NCBI GenBank assembly: GCA_963667575.2 | Contig: CAXXHY010000008.1 | Coordinates: forward strand, 186,001-250,000 | Reading direction: 5' to 3' | Length of the DNA: 64,000 nt | Origin: G963665495 sp963667575 | GTDB taxonomy: Bacteria > Desulfobacterota > Desulfovibrionia > Desulfovibrionales > Desulfovibrionaceae | In this document: piece after piece, positions 53,985 to 62,475 of the stretch | How positions within the stretch are numbered: the first letter of the stretch is position 1 | Layout of the letters: each line of letters starts with the position of its first letter | Position numbers and translations under genes: made by a program | Notes under the pieces: model-generated | Seen by the model: only the letters and a program-made list of their open reading frames with translations | What the model was told of the DNA's origin: nothing | Database searches by the model: none

Positions 53985-54644
53985 TTATTTTCCGCGTAAT
54001 GAAGAATCATATTCACAGAGTTGTTGAAAGGCTCGGGCCATAAGTTGCTGGTCCTTCACGCCTGGAGCGCTTTCAACTCCGGAGTTGAGATCGATTCCGC
54101 AGGGGTTGCAGGCAGCAAGAGCCTGCTTGATGTTGTCCGGTCCGAGACCGCCGGCGATGAACCAGCTTTTGGGGCTGTTCAGACCGTTGAGAAAGTTGAA
54201 GTCGAAGTTTTCTCCATGGCCGCCGCCGGAAGAGCCGGAATCAAAAAGCGCGAACCGCATGTACGGCGCGAATTTTTCCAGATCCTGCTCCAGTTCCTGT
54301 TGCGTTTGATAGCGCTGGGGCCAGAAAACTTTCATCACACGGGGCTTGCCCAGTTCCTGGCAGAACTCCGGATCCTGATCGCCGTGCAATTGGGCTATGT
54401 GCAGACGCGCCTTGCGCATGATGTCCCGGATTTCCTGCGGACTCTGGTCCACAAATACTCCGACGCGCATGGCTTCGCCCGTGTTGATGGTTTCCGCCTT
54501 CTCGGGGGTGATGTAGCGGGGGCTTTTTTCGTGAAACACGAACCCCACCAACCCGGCCTCGAATCGAAGACAAAGATCCGCGTCCGCCTGAGAGGTCAGG
54601 CCGCAGATTTTTACCATGGTCACAATATCGCAGTAAGAGATCAT
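53985..54644 (-). CDS. trpF: Phosphoribosylanthranilate isomerase
   Basis: This 219-residue TIM barrel has the catalytic Cys in VKICGLTS and Asp in LFDSGS, plus the phosphate-binding AGGLGPDN. It isomerises phosphoribosylanthranilate in tryptophan synthesis. ATG at 54644 follows AAGGA; an internal ATG at 54617 (MVKICG) is possible. It starts 5 nt after the trpC stop. Confidence 0.95.
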   Translation of the reverse strand: MISYCDIVTMVKICGLTSQADADLCLRFEAGLVGFVFHEKSPRYITPEKAETINTGEAMRVGVFVDQSPQEIRDIMRKARLHIAQLHGDQDPEFCQELGKPRVMKVFWPQRYQTQQELEQDLEKFAPYMRFALFDSGSSGGGHGENFDFNFLNGLNSPKSWFIAGGLGPDNIKQALAACNPCGIDLNSGVESAPGVKDQQLMARAFQQLCEYDSSLRGK

Positions 54645-54649
54645 ATGGC

Positions 54650-55456
54650 TTATCCTTCAATGAGTTGCTTCAAAGCCATATCAGGTGCGTCGCCTTGCAT
54701 CAAGAAGGTCCCTACCAGGGCAGCCTGGTAGCCGAGTGATTCCATCTGCTTCAGATTGTTATTGTTTTGGATGCCGCTGGCACTAATCCAGATTTCTTTC
54801 GGATAAGAAATTTGATTTCTTTTTGCGGCCAGACGTTCGGAGGTTCGAAGATCCGTTATCAATGTGTCGAGATCGCGGTTGTTGACCTGGATGATCTGCG
54901 CACCGGCCTCCCGAGCCATTTCCAATTCGTCCTCTCCAAAAACTTCCACCACGGATTCCAGTCCCAGTTCCGCGGCCAGGCCGATCATGGAGCCCAGAAC
55001 GCGCGCGGAATCGAACATCCGGACGATGAGCAGCAGGGCTGAGGCCGGGGTGGCCGCGGTTTGCACCACCTGCAGCGGATCCAGGAGAAAATCCTTGCGC
55101 AGCAGCGGCAGGCCGGGTGCGGTCATCCGTTCCAGAAAGGAGAGATCGCCTTGAAAATACACTTCCTCGGTCAGCACGGACATGGCAGAGGCTCCGCCCC
55201 CGGCATAGCACGCGGCAATTTCTTCCGGACCGAAGTTCAGGTTGATCACGCCCTTGGAAGGCGAGGCGCGTTTGTATTCCGTGATCACGGCGATATTTGG
55301 GGAGGCCGTCAGCGCGGCGGAAAAGCTCGGACGTTTGCCTGAAAAAGCGGAGGGCAATCTGCCCTCCGCCTGAAGCATCCGCAGCTTGTCGATTTCCGGC
55401 TGTTTGGCTATCCGGAACTTGTCCAGCATGTTGGATTTGTCCGTACTAGCAGACAT
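54650..55456 (-). CDS. trpC: Indole-3-glycerol-phosphate synthase
   Basis: This 268-residue TIM barrel has the catalytic Lys in ITEYKRASPSKG, RKDFLLDPLQV, and VNNRDLDTL. It closes the indole ring by decarboxylating the TrpF product. ATG at 55456 overlaps the last 11 nt of trpD, a sign of translational coupling. Confidence 0.96.
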   Translation of the reverse strand: MSASTDKSNMLDKFRIAKQPEIDKLRMLQAEGRLPSAFSGKRPSFSAALTASPNIAVITEYKRASPSKGVINLNFGPEEIAACYAGGGASAMSVLTEEVYFQGDLSFLERMTAPGLPLLRKDFLLDPLQVVQTAATPASALLLIVRMFDSARVLGSMIGLAAELGLESVVEVFGEDELEMAREAGAQIIQVNNRDLDTLITDLRTSERLAAKRNQISYPKEIWISASGIQNNNNLKQMESLGYQAALVGTFLMQGDAPDMALKQLIEG

Positions 55457-56453
55457 CGGCAATGACCTTTTGTCCGGCTCCCTGAGCCACGGCGGCGCGT
55501 GCGCGCTCCACGGCTTCCTTCATGTCCACTTCCGGTTCCAGCAGATGGATGGATGCAGCCAGGTTGAAAATCAGCATTTCCTGCATGGCCTTGGGGCCCT
55601 TGCCCGCGAGCAGTTCCTTGAGCACCTGGAAGCCCTGTTCCTTGCCGGAGACGGCCACGTCTTCCAGCTTGCAGGATTCGATGCCCAGAGCGGCCGGGTC
55701 CAGTTCGTCCGCGGTCATTTTGCCGTCCGCGATCCAGATCACCTTGGCCGGACCCCAGGGAGTCAGTTCGTCGACGCCGCCCGCGCCGTGGATGACGGCC
55801 GCGCGCTGTACGCCGTTGAGCAGCAGTACTTCGGCCATCAGCTCCATGATCTCGGGTTTGGCCACGCCGATCAGCTGGTGTGTCGGACGGGACGGATTCA
55901 GCAGCGGCCCGAGGATGTTGAAAAGCGTACGAATGGCAAGATCCTTGCGGGTGGGCATGATGTGCCGGAAGGCAGGGTGAAAGTTGGGGGCGAACAAAAA
56001 CACGAAATGGCGCTTGGCCAGCTCGGCCCGTACCGCGTCGGGCTCCGCATGCATGGGCAGACCCAGGCCTTCCACGGCATCGGCGGCGCCGCATTTGCTG
56101 GAAACCGAACGGTTGCCGTGCTTGGTCACGTCGTAGCCCATGCCGGCCAGAGTGATGCTTGTGGCCGTCGAGCAGTTGAAGGTCGAGCTGTTGTCTCCGC
56201 CCGTACCCACTGCCTCGAAGGTCTTGGCGGGCATGTCCGTCACCCGTACGGCCCGTTCCAGCAGGGCGTTGACCGCGGCGTTGATCTCCACGGGCGTCTC
56301 GCCCTTGACGCGCAAGCCCATAAGCAGCGCACCGCCCTGGGCCGGGGAAAATTCGCCGTCCGCAAGCAACGCGAATGCCGTGTCAGCCATCTCAACCGAT
56401 AAATCTTTCCCTTGTCCCAAATGTTCGAGGATTTCCTTCGTAGTAAACCCCAT
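55446..56453 (-). CDS. trpD: Anthranilate phosphoribosyltransferase
   Basis: This 335-residue protein has VGTGGDNSSTFNCST (PRPP-binding) and VTKHGNRSVSSKCGAADA, both TrpD hallmarks. It joins anthranilate to PRPP. AAGGAG precedes the ATG. A composite repeat of about 150 bp separates it from trpG upstream. Confidence 0.97.
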   Translation of the reverse strand: MGFTTKEILEHLGQGKDLSVEMADTAFALLADGEFSPAQGGALLMGLRVKGETPVEINAAVNALLERAVRVTDMPAKTFEAVGTGGDNSSTFNCSTATSITLAGMGYDVTKHGNRSVSSKCGAADAVEGLGLPMHAEPDAVRAELAKRHFVFLFAPNFHPAFRHIMPTRKDLAIRTLFNILGPLLNPSRPTHQLIGVAKPEIMELMAEVLLLNGVQRAAVIHGAGGVDELTPWGPAKVIWIADGKMTADELDPAALGIESCKLEDVAVSGKEQGFQVLKELLAGKGPKAMQEMLIFNLAASIHLLEPEVDMKEAVERARAAVAQGAGQKVIADVC

Positions 56454-56480
56454 TGTCGGCTCCTTGAATGTAGAGGAGAT

Positions 56481-56629
56481 GCCTCCGGCGGCTTAAGAAC
56501 CTTTTGGAAAAGGTTCTTAAGAATCTCCAAAACTTTTTAGCTGATAATTTTTTTATCAAAAAATTTGCGCGGGTCCAGGGGGGCGTTCCCCCCTGGCGGG
56601 GGGAGCGGGGGCGCGCAGCCCCCGCATCC
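56481..56629. repeat. Composite dispersed repeat, copy 1
   Basis: Unit A: GCCTCCGGCGGC, then a 13-bp hairpin (CTTAAGAACCTTT / AAAGGTTCTTAAG at 56492-56504 and 56509-56521). Unit B: GCGGGTCCAGG, a GC-rich hairpin of G and C runs (GGGGGGCG / CCCCCCTGGCGGGGGG) and GCGGGGGCGCGCAGCCCCCGC. The same two units recur inverted at 62325-62466; unit A alone is at 51894-51952. Confidence 0.8.
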
Positions 56630-56636
56630 TACTCCC

Positions 56637-57209
56637 TCACAAAAGTTTGTCCGGGAAGTTGCCCAGGAGTTTTTCTCCGTCCGGGGTAAGTACGGATTCC
56701 GGGTGGAACTGGACGCCTGCCCAGGGGCGGTCTTTGTAGACCATGGCCATGACCTCGCCCTGATCGGTTTCGGAGACCACTTCCAGCAGGTCCGGGGCCT
56801 GTTCGGCGCGGACGATGAGCGAGTGGTAGCGTCCCACGGTGAGCGGATTGGGCAGTCCGGTGAACAGCCCTTTGCCGTTGTGGGTGATGTCCGTGGTCTT
56901 GCCGTGCATGATCTGCGGTCCGATGACCACTTCCGCGCCCGCGTGGTAGCCCAGGGTCTGATGTCCGAGGCAGACGCCCAGTACGGGCACTTCCTTGGGC
57001 AGCAGTTTCAGGAACTCCAGGCAGTATCCGGCGTTGAGCGGATTGCTGGGGCCGGGGGACAGGCAGACCATATCGAGCTTGCCGCTGGTGGCCAGATCCA
57101 GAAGCTCCGGCCGGTCGTTGCGGATGACCTCCGGATGTTTGCCGAGCTTGAAGAACGCCTGCACGAGGTTGAACGTGAAGGAGTCAAAGTTATCAATAAG
57201 TAAAAACAT
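56637..57209 (-). CDS. trpG: Anthranilate synthase glutamine amidotransferase subunit
   Basis: This 190-residue class I amidotransferase has the Cys nucleophile in VLGVCLGHQ and the His/Glu pair in VQFHPESVLT. It supplies NH3 to TrpE. ATG at 57209 follows AGGAGG and overlaps the trpE end by 17 nt. Confidence 0.97.
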   Translation of the reverse strand: MFLLIDNFDSFTFNLVQAFFKLGKHPEVIRNDRPELLDLATSGKLDMVCLSPGPSNPLNAGYCLEFLKLLPKEVPVLGVCLGHQTLGYHAGAEVVIGPQIMHGKTTDITHNGKGLFTGLPNPLTVGRYHSLIVRAEQAPDLLEVVSETDQGEVMAMVYKDRPWAGVQFHPESVLTPDGEKLLGNFPDKLL

Positions 57210-58608
57210 CGCCGCCTCCTGTGGCCGCCAGAACTTCCTGAAGTACTTTTGCTTTGTTGTTGCATTCGAGCCATTCGGTATCCGGTACGGAGTCGTAGAC
57301 GATACCGGCGCCTGCCTGCCAGTGGACCATGTTGTCGCGGACCCAGAGCGAACGGATGATGATGCCCGTGTCGATATCCACGCGGTCCTTGTCCAGGCCG
57401 ATCCAACCGATGGCGCCCGCGTAGGGTCCGCGGGAGAGTCCTTCGAGTTCGGCGATGATCTCCATGGCCCGCACCTTGGGAGCACCGCTGAGCGTTCCGG
57501 CGGGGAATGCGGAGGCCAGCACGTCCAGGGCGTCCTTGCCTTCGGCCAGCTGTGCCTTGACGTGCGAGACAATGTGCATGACGTGGGAATAGCGTTCGAC
57601 CTGCATGAATTTTTCCACGTTCACGCTGCCGGGTTTGGCAATGCGGCCGAGGTCGTTGCGGCCGAGGTCCACGAGCATGACGTGTTCGGCACGCTCCTTG
57701 GGATCCTCCATGAGTTCCTTGGCATTGAGGTCGTCCTGGGCTTCCGTGGCGCCTCTGGGACGGGTTCCGGCAATGGGACAGGTGGTCAGTTCGCCGTTGT
57801 CGCATTTGACCAGCAGTTCGGGCGACGAGCCCATGAGCGTGGTCTTGGGCAGACGCAGGAAGAACAGATAGGGCGAGGGATTGACCTGGCGCAACCGGCG
57901 GTAGAGCTGGAAGGGCTCTCCCTTGAACGAGGCCTGAAAGCGGGTGGACAGCACCACCTGGATGCATTCGCCCTCGGTGATCATCTGTTTGCCGCGTTCG
58001 ACGTTTTTCTTGTAGGCCACTTCTTCCGGCACATTCTGCACGGGCCCGGCAACGGGCGGTTCCAGAATGCGGGTCAGGGCCTTGAAGTCGAATTCGGTCT
58101 TGACGCCCTCCACCAGCGAAAGCAGGTAGAGCTTGTGGTACAGATGGTCGAACAGGCAGACCTGTCCGGGCAGCACCAGGCAGGACTCGGCCTGCTCGGG
58201 CGGCAGCAGCGGGGCCAGCTTGGGTTCGAACATGCCGGCAACGCCGTAGCCGAAAAAGCCGATGAGGCTGCGGCAGATGGGCGGCAGGTCTTCAAAACCC
58301 TTGGCGGGCAGGATTTCCAGCTTGTCCATCACGGCGCGCAGGCCTTCGATGTAGTCCATGCCGTCGAATTCCTTCATGCCGTTGAGGCGTTCGTCGCGGC
58401 TGGCCACTTCGAGCTTGCCGTCCTTGGCGGAAAGCCGCAGGCGGTAGTTCCAGGCCACGATGCTGTAACGTCCGAGGCGTCCGTCCACCTCGGCGCTTTC
58501 GAGCAACAGGCCTTGTTTACTGCCCACCAGCCCGAGGAACAGGCTGATGGGGGTCTGAATATCCGCCGGCAGCAATTTGCCGGATTGTTTCAACTGTATG
58601 CGTTCCAT
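57193..58608 (-). CDS. trpE: Anthranilate synthase component I
   Basis: This 471-residue chorismate-using enzyme has the feedback-site LLLES element near residue 32 and the catalytic signatures IAGTRPRG, DLGRNDLGR, FPAGTLSGAPK and DIDTGIIIR. It makes anthranilate from chorismate and ammonia. The Ser of LLES, which normally binds tryptophan, is present, so the enzyme is probably inhibited by Trp. AAGGAG lies before the ATG. Confidence 0.97.
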   Translation of the reverse strand: MERIQLKQSGKLLPADIQTPISLFLGLVGSKQGLLLESAEVDGRLGRYSIVAWNYRLRLSAKDGKLEVASRDERLNGMKEFDGMDYIEGLRAVMDKLEILPAKGFEDLPPICRSLIGFFGYGVAGMFEPKLAPLLPPEQAESCLVLPGQVCLFDHLYHKLYLLSLVEGVKTEFDFKALTRILEPPVAGPVQNVPEEVAYKKNVERGKQMITEGECIQVVLSTRFQASFKGEPFQLYRRLRQVNPSPYLFFLRLPKTTLMGSSPELLVKCDNGELTTCPIAGTRPRGATEAQDDLNAKELMEDPKERAEHVMLVDLGRNDLGRIAKPGSVNVEKFMQVERYSHVMHIVSHVKAQLAEGKDALDVLASAFPAGTLSGAPKVRAMEIIAELEGLSRGPYAGAIGWIGLDKDRVDIDTGIIIRSLWVRDNMVHWQAGAGIVYDSVPDTEWLECNNKAKVLQEVLAATGGGDVFTY

Positions 58609-58642
58609 AGGAAAAGATCTCCTTGGTTAGGCGTACGAAGAA

Positions 58643-59431
58643 TTATTCCAACCACCATTTGGCGCGTTCGACCAGAATGTCGATGTCGCCGCCGGCCGCC
58701 ACATGCAGATAATTGCGATAACTGCGTACGGCGTCCTGGCTGAAGGGATTGGTCTCGAAAAGCATTGTGAACAGTTCGGCGTCCTGGGTGACCATCTTGC
58801 GGGCGGCCTCCAGGCGGCGCTCGAAGGAGGGGGTCAGGAACTGTTTGACGCCTTTGTCGTGGGCCAGCACGGACAGATAGGACACGGTGGTGACGAAGTT
58901 CAGCCCCTGAATGACAGCGGCCGCACGATCGTGCTCCTCCGCGGTGGTTTCAAAGGTCGCGAACCCGAGCGCCTGCATCCAGGCAGCCACAGCGCGGCAC
59001 GCGTCATTGTCCTGGCAGTCGTTCTGGTCCGGGCGTCCGGGCATCAGAGCAACGCGCGGGTCTTCCGGCGGATTGGGCCCGAAGAGCGGATGCGTTCCCA
59101 CCACAGGGCCGTCATAGTGCCGCAGCATGGAAGCCAGAGGCAGCACCTTGACCGAAACCACGTCCGCGAGAATCTGCGGCGGCTTCAGAAAGGGGGCCGC
59201 GAGTTCGAGGACTTCGTCCATTGCCGCGGCCGGTACGGAGAGCAGCAGCAGGTCCGCGCCCTGGATGCCCTGACGGAGTTTCTCCGGCGTCAGGGGTCTG
59301 TCCATGGCCCGGACGTCCAATCCGGCGGCCAGGCTGCGGGCCGCGAACATGCCGCCCATCTGGCCGCCAGCGCCGATGATCGCTACGCTGGTGATGCGTC
59401 TAAAGTCAGAGTCCTGTGATGTTTCCGACAT
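58643..59431 (-). CDS. tyrA: Prephenate dehydrogenase
   Basis: This 262-residue protein has an NAD(P) motif VAIIGAGGQMGG and the active-site GTHPLFGPN His. It converts prephenate to 4-hydroxyphenylpyruvate for tyrosine. It is on the short side for TyrA but lacks no key motif. It starts 8 nt after the small membrane protein gene and is followed by trpE 34 nt on. Confidence 0.93.
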   Translation of the reverse strand: MSETSQDSDFRRITSVAIIGAGGQMGGMFAARSLAAGLDVRAMDRPLTPEKLRQGIQGADLLLLSVPAAAMDEVLELAAPFLKPPQILADVVSVKVLPLASMLRHYDGPVVGTHPLFGPNPPEDPRVALMPGRPDQNDCQDNDACRAVAAWMQALGFATFETTAEEHDRAAAVIQGLNFVTTVSYLSVLAHDKGVKQFLTPSFERRLEAARKMVTQDAELFTMLFETNPFSQDAVRSYRNYLHVAAGGDIDILVERAKWWLE

Positions 59432-59439
59432 TCTGTTCT

Positions 59440-59703
59440 CTATTTTAGCTTTTCAGAGACGTTTTCAGGAAAAGAAACCACATGCACGGAGCCGTCCTTG
59501 AAGATCTTGGCCACGCCTTCGACCGTGTCGAAGATGGTCCAGTAATCTGTTCCCTGGACGGTTTTCTGGGTCGTGAGCTGATAACGGCCGATTTCGGATT
59601 GCATGTCAGAAACCGGAGCCGGTTGAGGCGCGGGGCGTGCGCCCAGCAGCAGCAACAGGCTGCAACCGCAGATCAGACCGATCAGTACGCTTTTCAGATC
59701 CAT
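59440..59703 (-). CDS. Small membrane-anchored protein within the aro/trp supra-operon
   Basis: This 87-residue protein has one hydrophobic helix at 6-21 (LIGLICGCSLLLLLG), a short Pro-rich linker, then a soluble domain with aromatic residues (GTDYWTIFDTVEGVAKIF). The ATG at 59703 follows AAAAGG. It is not recognised. It lies between aroA and tyrA, 8 nt before tyrA, so it is in the operon. The helix could be an uncleaved signal anchor, holding the C-terminal part in the periplasm. Confidence 0.7.
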   Translation of the reverse strand: MDLKSVLIGLICGCSLLLLLGARPAPQPAPVSDMQSEIGRYQLTTQKTVQGTDYWTIFDTVEGVAKIFKDGSVHVVSFPENVSEKLK

Positions 59704-59742
59704 GTGTTTTACCTTTTCCTTCTGGTTGGCAATTGCAGCGGC

Positions 59743-61080
59743 TTATTTGGAGTCCTGCTGCAGTGCGTTCCATTGATCCCAAAAACGGGGGTTGGATTTG
59801 GCCACGCATCCGGGCTGGTCGATTTCGACGCGCACTCCCGCGCGTTCGAGCACGGCCATGCTCATGGCGATGCGGTGGTCCCCATGGGCGGAGAACTGGA
59901 TCGTCTTGCCGTCTTCAGGGAGGGGGGCGGGCTGGATATGCAAACCATCTTCCAGCACGTCCACCCGGCAGCCCGTACGGGTCAATTCCTGGGCTACCGC
60001 GGCGAGGCGATCGCTTTCCTTGATGCGGAGGTGGGCCACGTTGCTGATACGTGTCGGGCCCTGGGCCAAAGCCGCAACCACCGAGATGGTGGGCACGATA
60101 TCCGGACAGGATCCCATGTCCGCCTCGATGCCGTGCAGCTGGCCGGGGTGCACCGTGACCACATCGTCGCTCCAGGAAACCTTGGCGCCCATGCGTTCGA
60201 GCAGCTCCAGCATGGCGCGGTCGCCCTGCAGGGAATCCTTGCGCAGCCCTTGTACGGCCACTGGTTTGGGTCCGACGGCTCCGGCCGCCAGAAAATAGGA
60301 TGCATTGCTCCAGTCGCCTTCCACTGCGTAGGCCTGGGGCTGGTACATGCCTGGGACAACGTAAAACCGCATAATGCCGGGCTCCACGTGGCCCGGCTTG
60401 CGCCAGTCCACCTCCGACCACTCCCCACTGTCATTTTTCTTTTCCACACGGAAGCGGATGCCGAAGTCTTTGAGGGTTTGGAGCGTCAGCCCCACATAGG
60501 GCCAGGAAACGATTTTTTCGCCGCCGATGTTGATGTACAGCGGCTGGCGGGCGATGGGCGCTGCCAGAAGCAGGCCCGAAAGGTACTGGCTGCTTTCGTC
60601 CAGTCCGATGGTGATGCTGCCGCCCTTGAGTCCGCAGGCCTTGATGACAAAGGGCGGATAACCGGGCTTTTCGTCAAATTCTATATCCACGCCGTGGGCG
60701 CTGAGCACGTCCGTGAGCGCGGCGATGGGTCTGTCGTGCATACGGCCGCGGCCCGAGATCCGGAAAACGCCGAGTCCTACGGGAAGAATGCCTGTGAGCA
60801 GCCGGCAGGTGGTGCCGGATTCGCCAACGTCCAGGTCCATGGGATCCACGGGACCGCCCGCGGGAACGCCATTGAGTCCCCGTACGGTGTAGGCGCCGTC
60901 GCCCGTACGTTCGATATGCGCACCGCAGGCTTCAAGGCAGGCGCGCGTTCGCTCCAGGTCTTCACTTTCCAGCACGCCGCTGAGCCGGGATTCGCCTACG
61001 GCCAGGGCCGAGGCGATCATGGCCCGATGCGACATGGACTTGGATCGCGGCGCTGTTACTGTGGGGATGCTTTGCTGCAT
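59743..61080 (-). CDS. aroA: 3-phosphoshikimate 1-carboxyvinyltransferase (EPSP synthase)
   Basis: This 445-residue protein has the signature RSKSMSHRAMI near the N-terminus, GESGTTCRLL, RMHDRPI with Arg, the Asp in CPDIVPT and the KESDRLAAV segment. It joins shikimate-3-phosphate to PEP. ATG at 61080 is chosen over an upstream frame. It lies between pheA and the small membrane protein gene. Confidence 0.96.
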   Translation of the reverse strand: MQQSIPTVTAPRSKSMSHRAMIASALAVGESRLSGVLESEDLERTRACLEACGAHIERTGDGAYTVRGLNGVPAGGPVDPMDLDVGESGTTCRLLTGILPVGLGVFRISGRGRMHDRPIAALTDVLSAHGVDIEFDEKPGYPPFVIKACGLKGGSITIGLDESSQYLSGLLLAAPIARQPLYINIGGEKIVSWPYVGLTLQTLKDFGIRFRVEKKNDSGEWSEVDWRKPGHVEPGIMRFYVVPGMYQPQAYAVEGDWSNASYFLAAGAVGPKPVAVQGLRKDSLQGDRAMLELLERMGAKVSWSDDVVTVHPGQLHGIEADMGSCPDIVPTISVVAALAQGPTRISNVAHLRIKESDRLAAVAQELTRTGCRVDVLEDGLHIQPAPLPEDGKTIQFSAHGDHRIAMSMAVLERAGVRVEIDQPGCVAKSNPRFWDQWNALQQDSK

Positions 61081-61165
61081 GATCAGGTTCTCTTTCTGGA
61101 CCGGCCGCGCGTACGCAGTGCATGAGGCCAAAGGGTCCGGTTAGAATGTTTCTGTTTCCGGTCTA

Positions 61166-62299
61166 CTAGTCGTTGGCCCCCGCGGACACGTCCAGAGACG
61201 GCCCCACAGGATAGCTGCCCAAAATTCGTAGCGAATGACACGCGTTGCTGAGATCGCTCACCAGCTTGGCGTATTCCTGACGGCTCAGGTCGCATTCGAC
61301 GTCCACAAAAAACACGTATTTCCATTTTTCACCGCGCTGCGGCCTGGATTCGAGCTTCTTCATGTTGATGCCCTCGTGGGCCAGCAGCTGAAGCACTTCC
61401 ACCAGCGAACCCGGACGGTCCGGCAGGGAAAACAGCATGGAGGTCTTTTCCCGTCCATCCTGTTCGGAAGGCGTGGAGCTGATGATCACGAAACGGGTCC
61501 AGTTGTCCGGCAGATCCTCGATGCCCGCGGATATGACGTTCAGGCTCATGCGTTCGGACAGCCGGTGGTGGCCGATGGCGGCGCAGGTGGTGTCCCCGGA
61601 CATTTCCATGACCCGCCGGGCCGCGGCAGCCGTGCTTTCCGTGGGGATGATGGACGCGTTGGGCAGGTGGCTGCGCAGCCAGCCCGCGCATTGCGCCAGA
61701 GGCTGCGGATGCGAATATACGGTCTTGATCTCCGAAAGCGACGTGGCCCTGCCCAGCAGGCTGTGACAGATCCGGCAGAAAAGCTCGGCCTGGATGTGCA
61801 CGTTGCTGTAGGTCAGAAAATGATCCAGGCTCTGACCCACGGTGCCCTGCAGCGAGTTTTCCAGCGGAATGATGCCCAGCTCCATCTCGCGTTTGGCAAC
61901 GCTGTTGAAGACGGCCTCGAAATCATGCTTGGGCGCGAATTCCACGCTGCGGCCCAGAAATTCCACACCCGCGAAATACGAAAAAGTGCCCTCGGGCCCC
62001 AGATAGGCCACACGCTGCGGACGCTGCAGCGCGCGCGACGAGGAAAATATTTCGCGGTACACGGACCGCAGGTGATCGGCCGGCAAAGGCCCCTTGCTGC
62101 GCGAAAGCAGGCCGTCCATGACGTCCTTTTCGCGGAAGGGCTTGAATATGATGTCCTTGGTGCCCGCCTTGATGGCGCCGACCTCCAGCGAAAGCGCGGC
62201 CCGCCGGTTCAAAAGTTCGAGAATGTCCTGATCCAGCGAGTCGATCTCGCCCCGGACTTCGGCCATACGCTCGGATGCAGCTTTACTGTCGTCTGTCAT
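61166..62299 (-). CDS. pheA: Bifunctional chorismate mutase / prephenate dehydratase
   Basis: This 377-residue protein has an AroQ chorismate mutase (residues 10-95), prephenate dehydratase with YLGPEGTFSY, IPLENSLQGTV, ESTAAAARRV and the catalytic TRF motif (NWTRFVII), and a C-terminal ACT domain (SLPDRPGSLVEVLQLLAHEGINMKKLESRP), which usually binds phenylalanine for feedback. AAGGAA precedes the ATG. Confidence 0.96.
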   Translation of the reverse strand: MTDDSKAASERMAEVRGEIDSLDQDILELLNRRAALSLEVGAIKAGTKDIIFKPFREKDVMDGLLSRSKGPLPADHLRSVYREIFSSSRALQRPQRVAYLGPEGTFSYFAGVEFLGRSVEFAPKHDFEAVFNSVAKREMELGIIPLENSLQGTVGQSLDHFLTYSNVHIQAELFCRICHSLLGRATSLSEIKTVYSHPQPLAQCAGWLRSHLPNASIIPTESTAAAARRVMEMSGDTTCAAIGHHRLSERMSLNVISAGIEDLPDNWTRFVIISSTPSEQDGREKTSMLFSLPDRPGSLVEVLQLLAHEGINMKKLESRPQRGEKWKYVFFVDVECDLSRQEYAKLVSDLSNACHSLRILGSYPVGPSLDVSAGAND

Positions 62300-62324
62300 T
62301 GTGCGGATTCCTTTTTGATAGAGT

Positions 62325-62466
62325 GGGGCTCCGCGCCCCACACCCCCGCCAGGGCAACGGCCCTGGACGCGTACAGTGAAATGGGGGAATAACCCGTATA
62401 ATCGTTAAAAGTTTTGGGAGGTTCTTAAGAACCCTTTTTCTAAAGGGTTCTCAGGCCGCCGGAGGC
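62325..62466. repeat. Composite dispersed repeat, copy 2 (inverted relative to copy 1)
   Basis: Unit B (GGGGCTCCGCGCCCC, CCCGCCAGGGCAACGGCCCTGGAC) and unit A (AAGAACCCTTT hairpin at 62425-62455, GGCCGCCGGAGGC) lie in inverted order compared with 56481-56629. It occupies most of the gap between the DHQS II gene and pheA. Confidence 0.8.
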
Positions 62467-62475
62467 AACAAAAAA

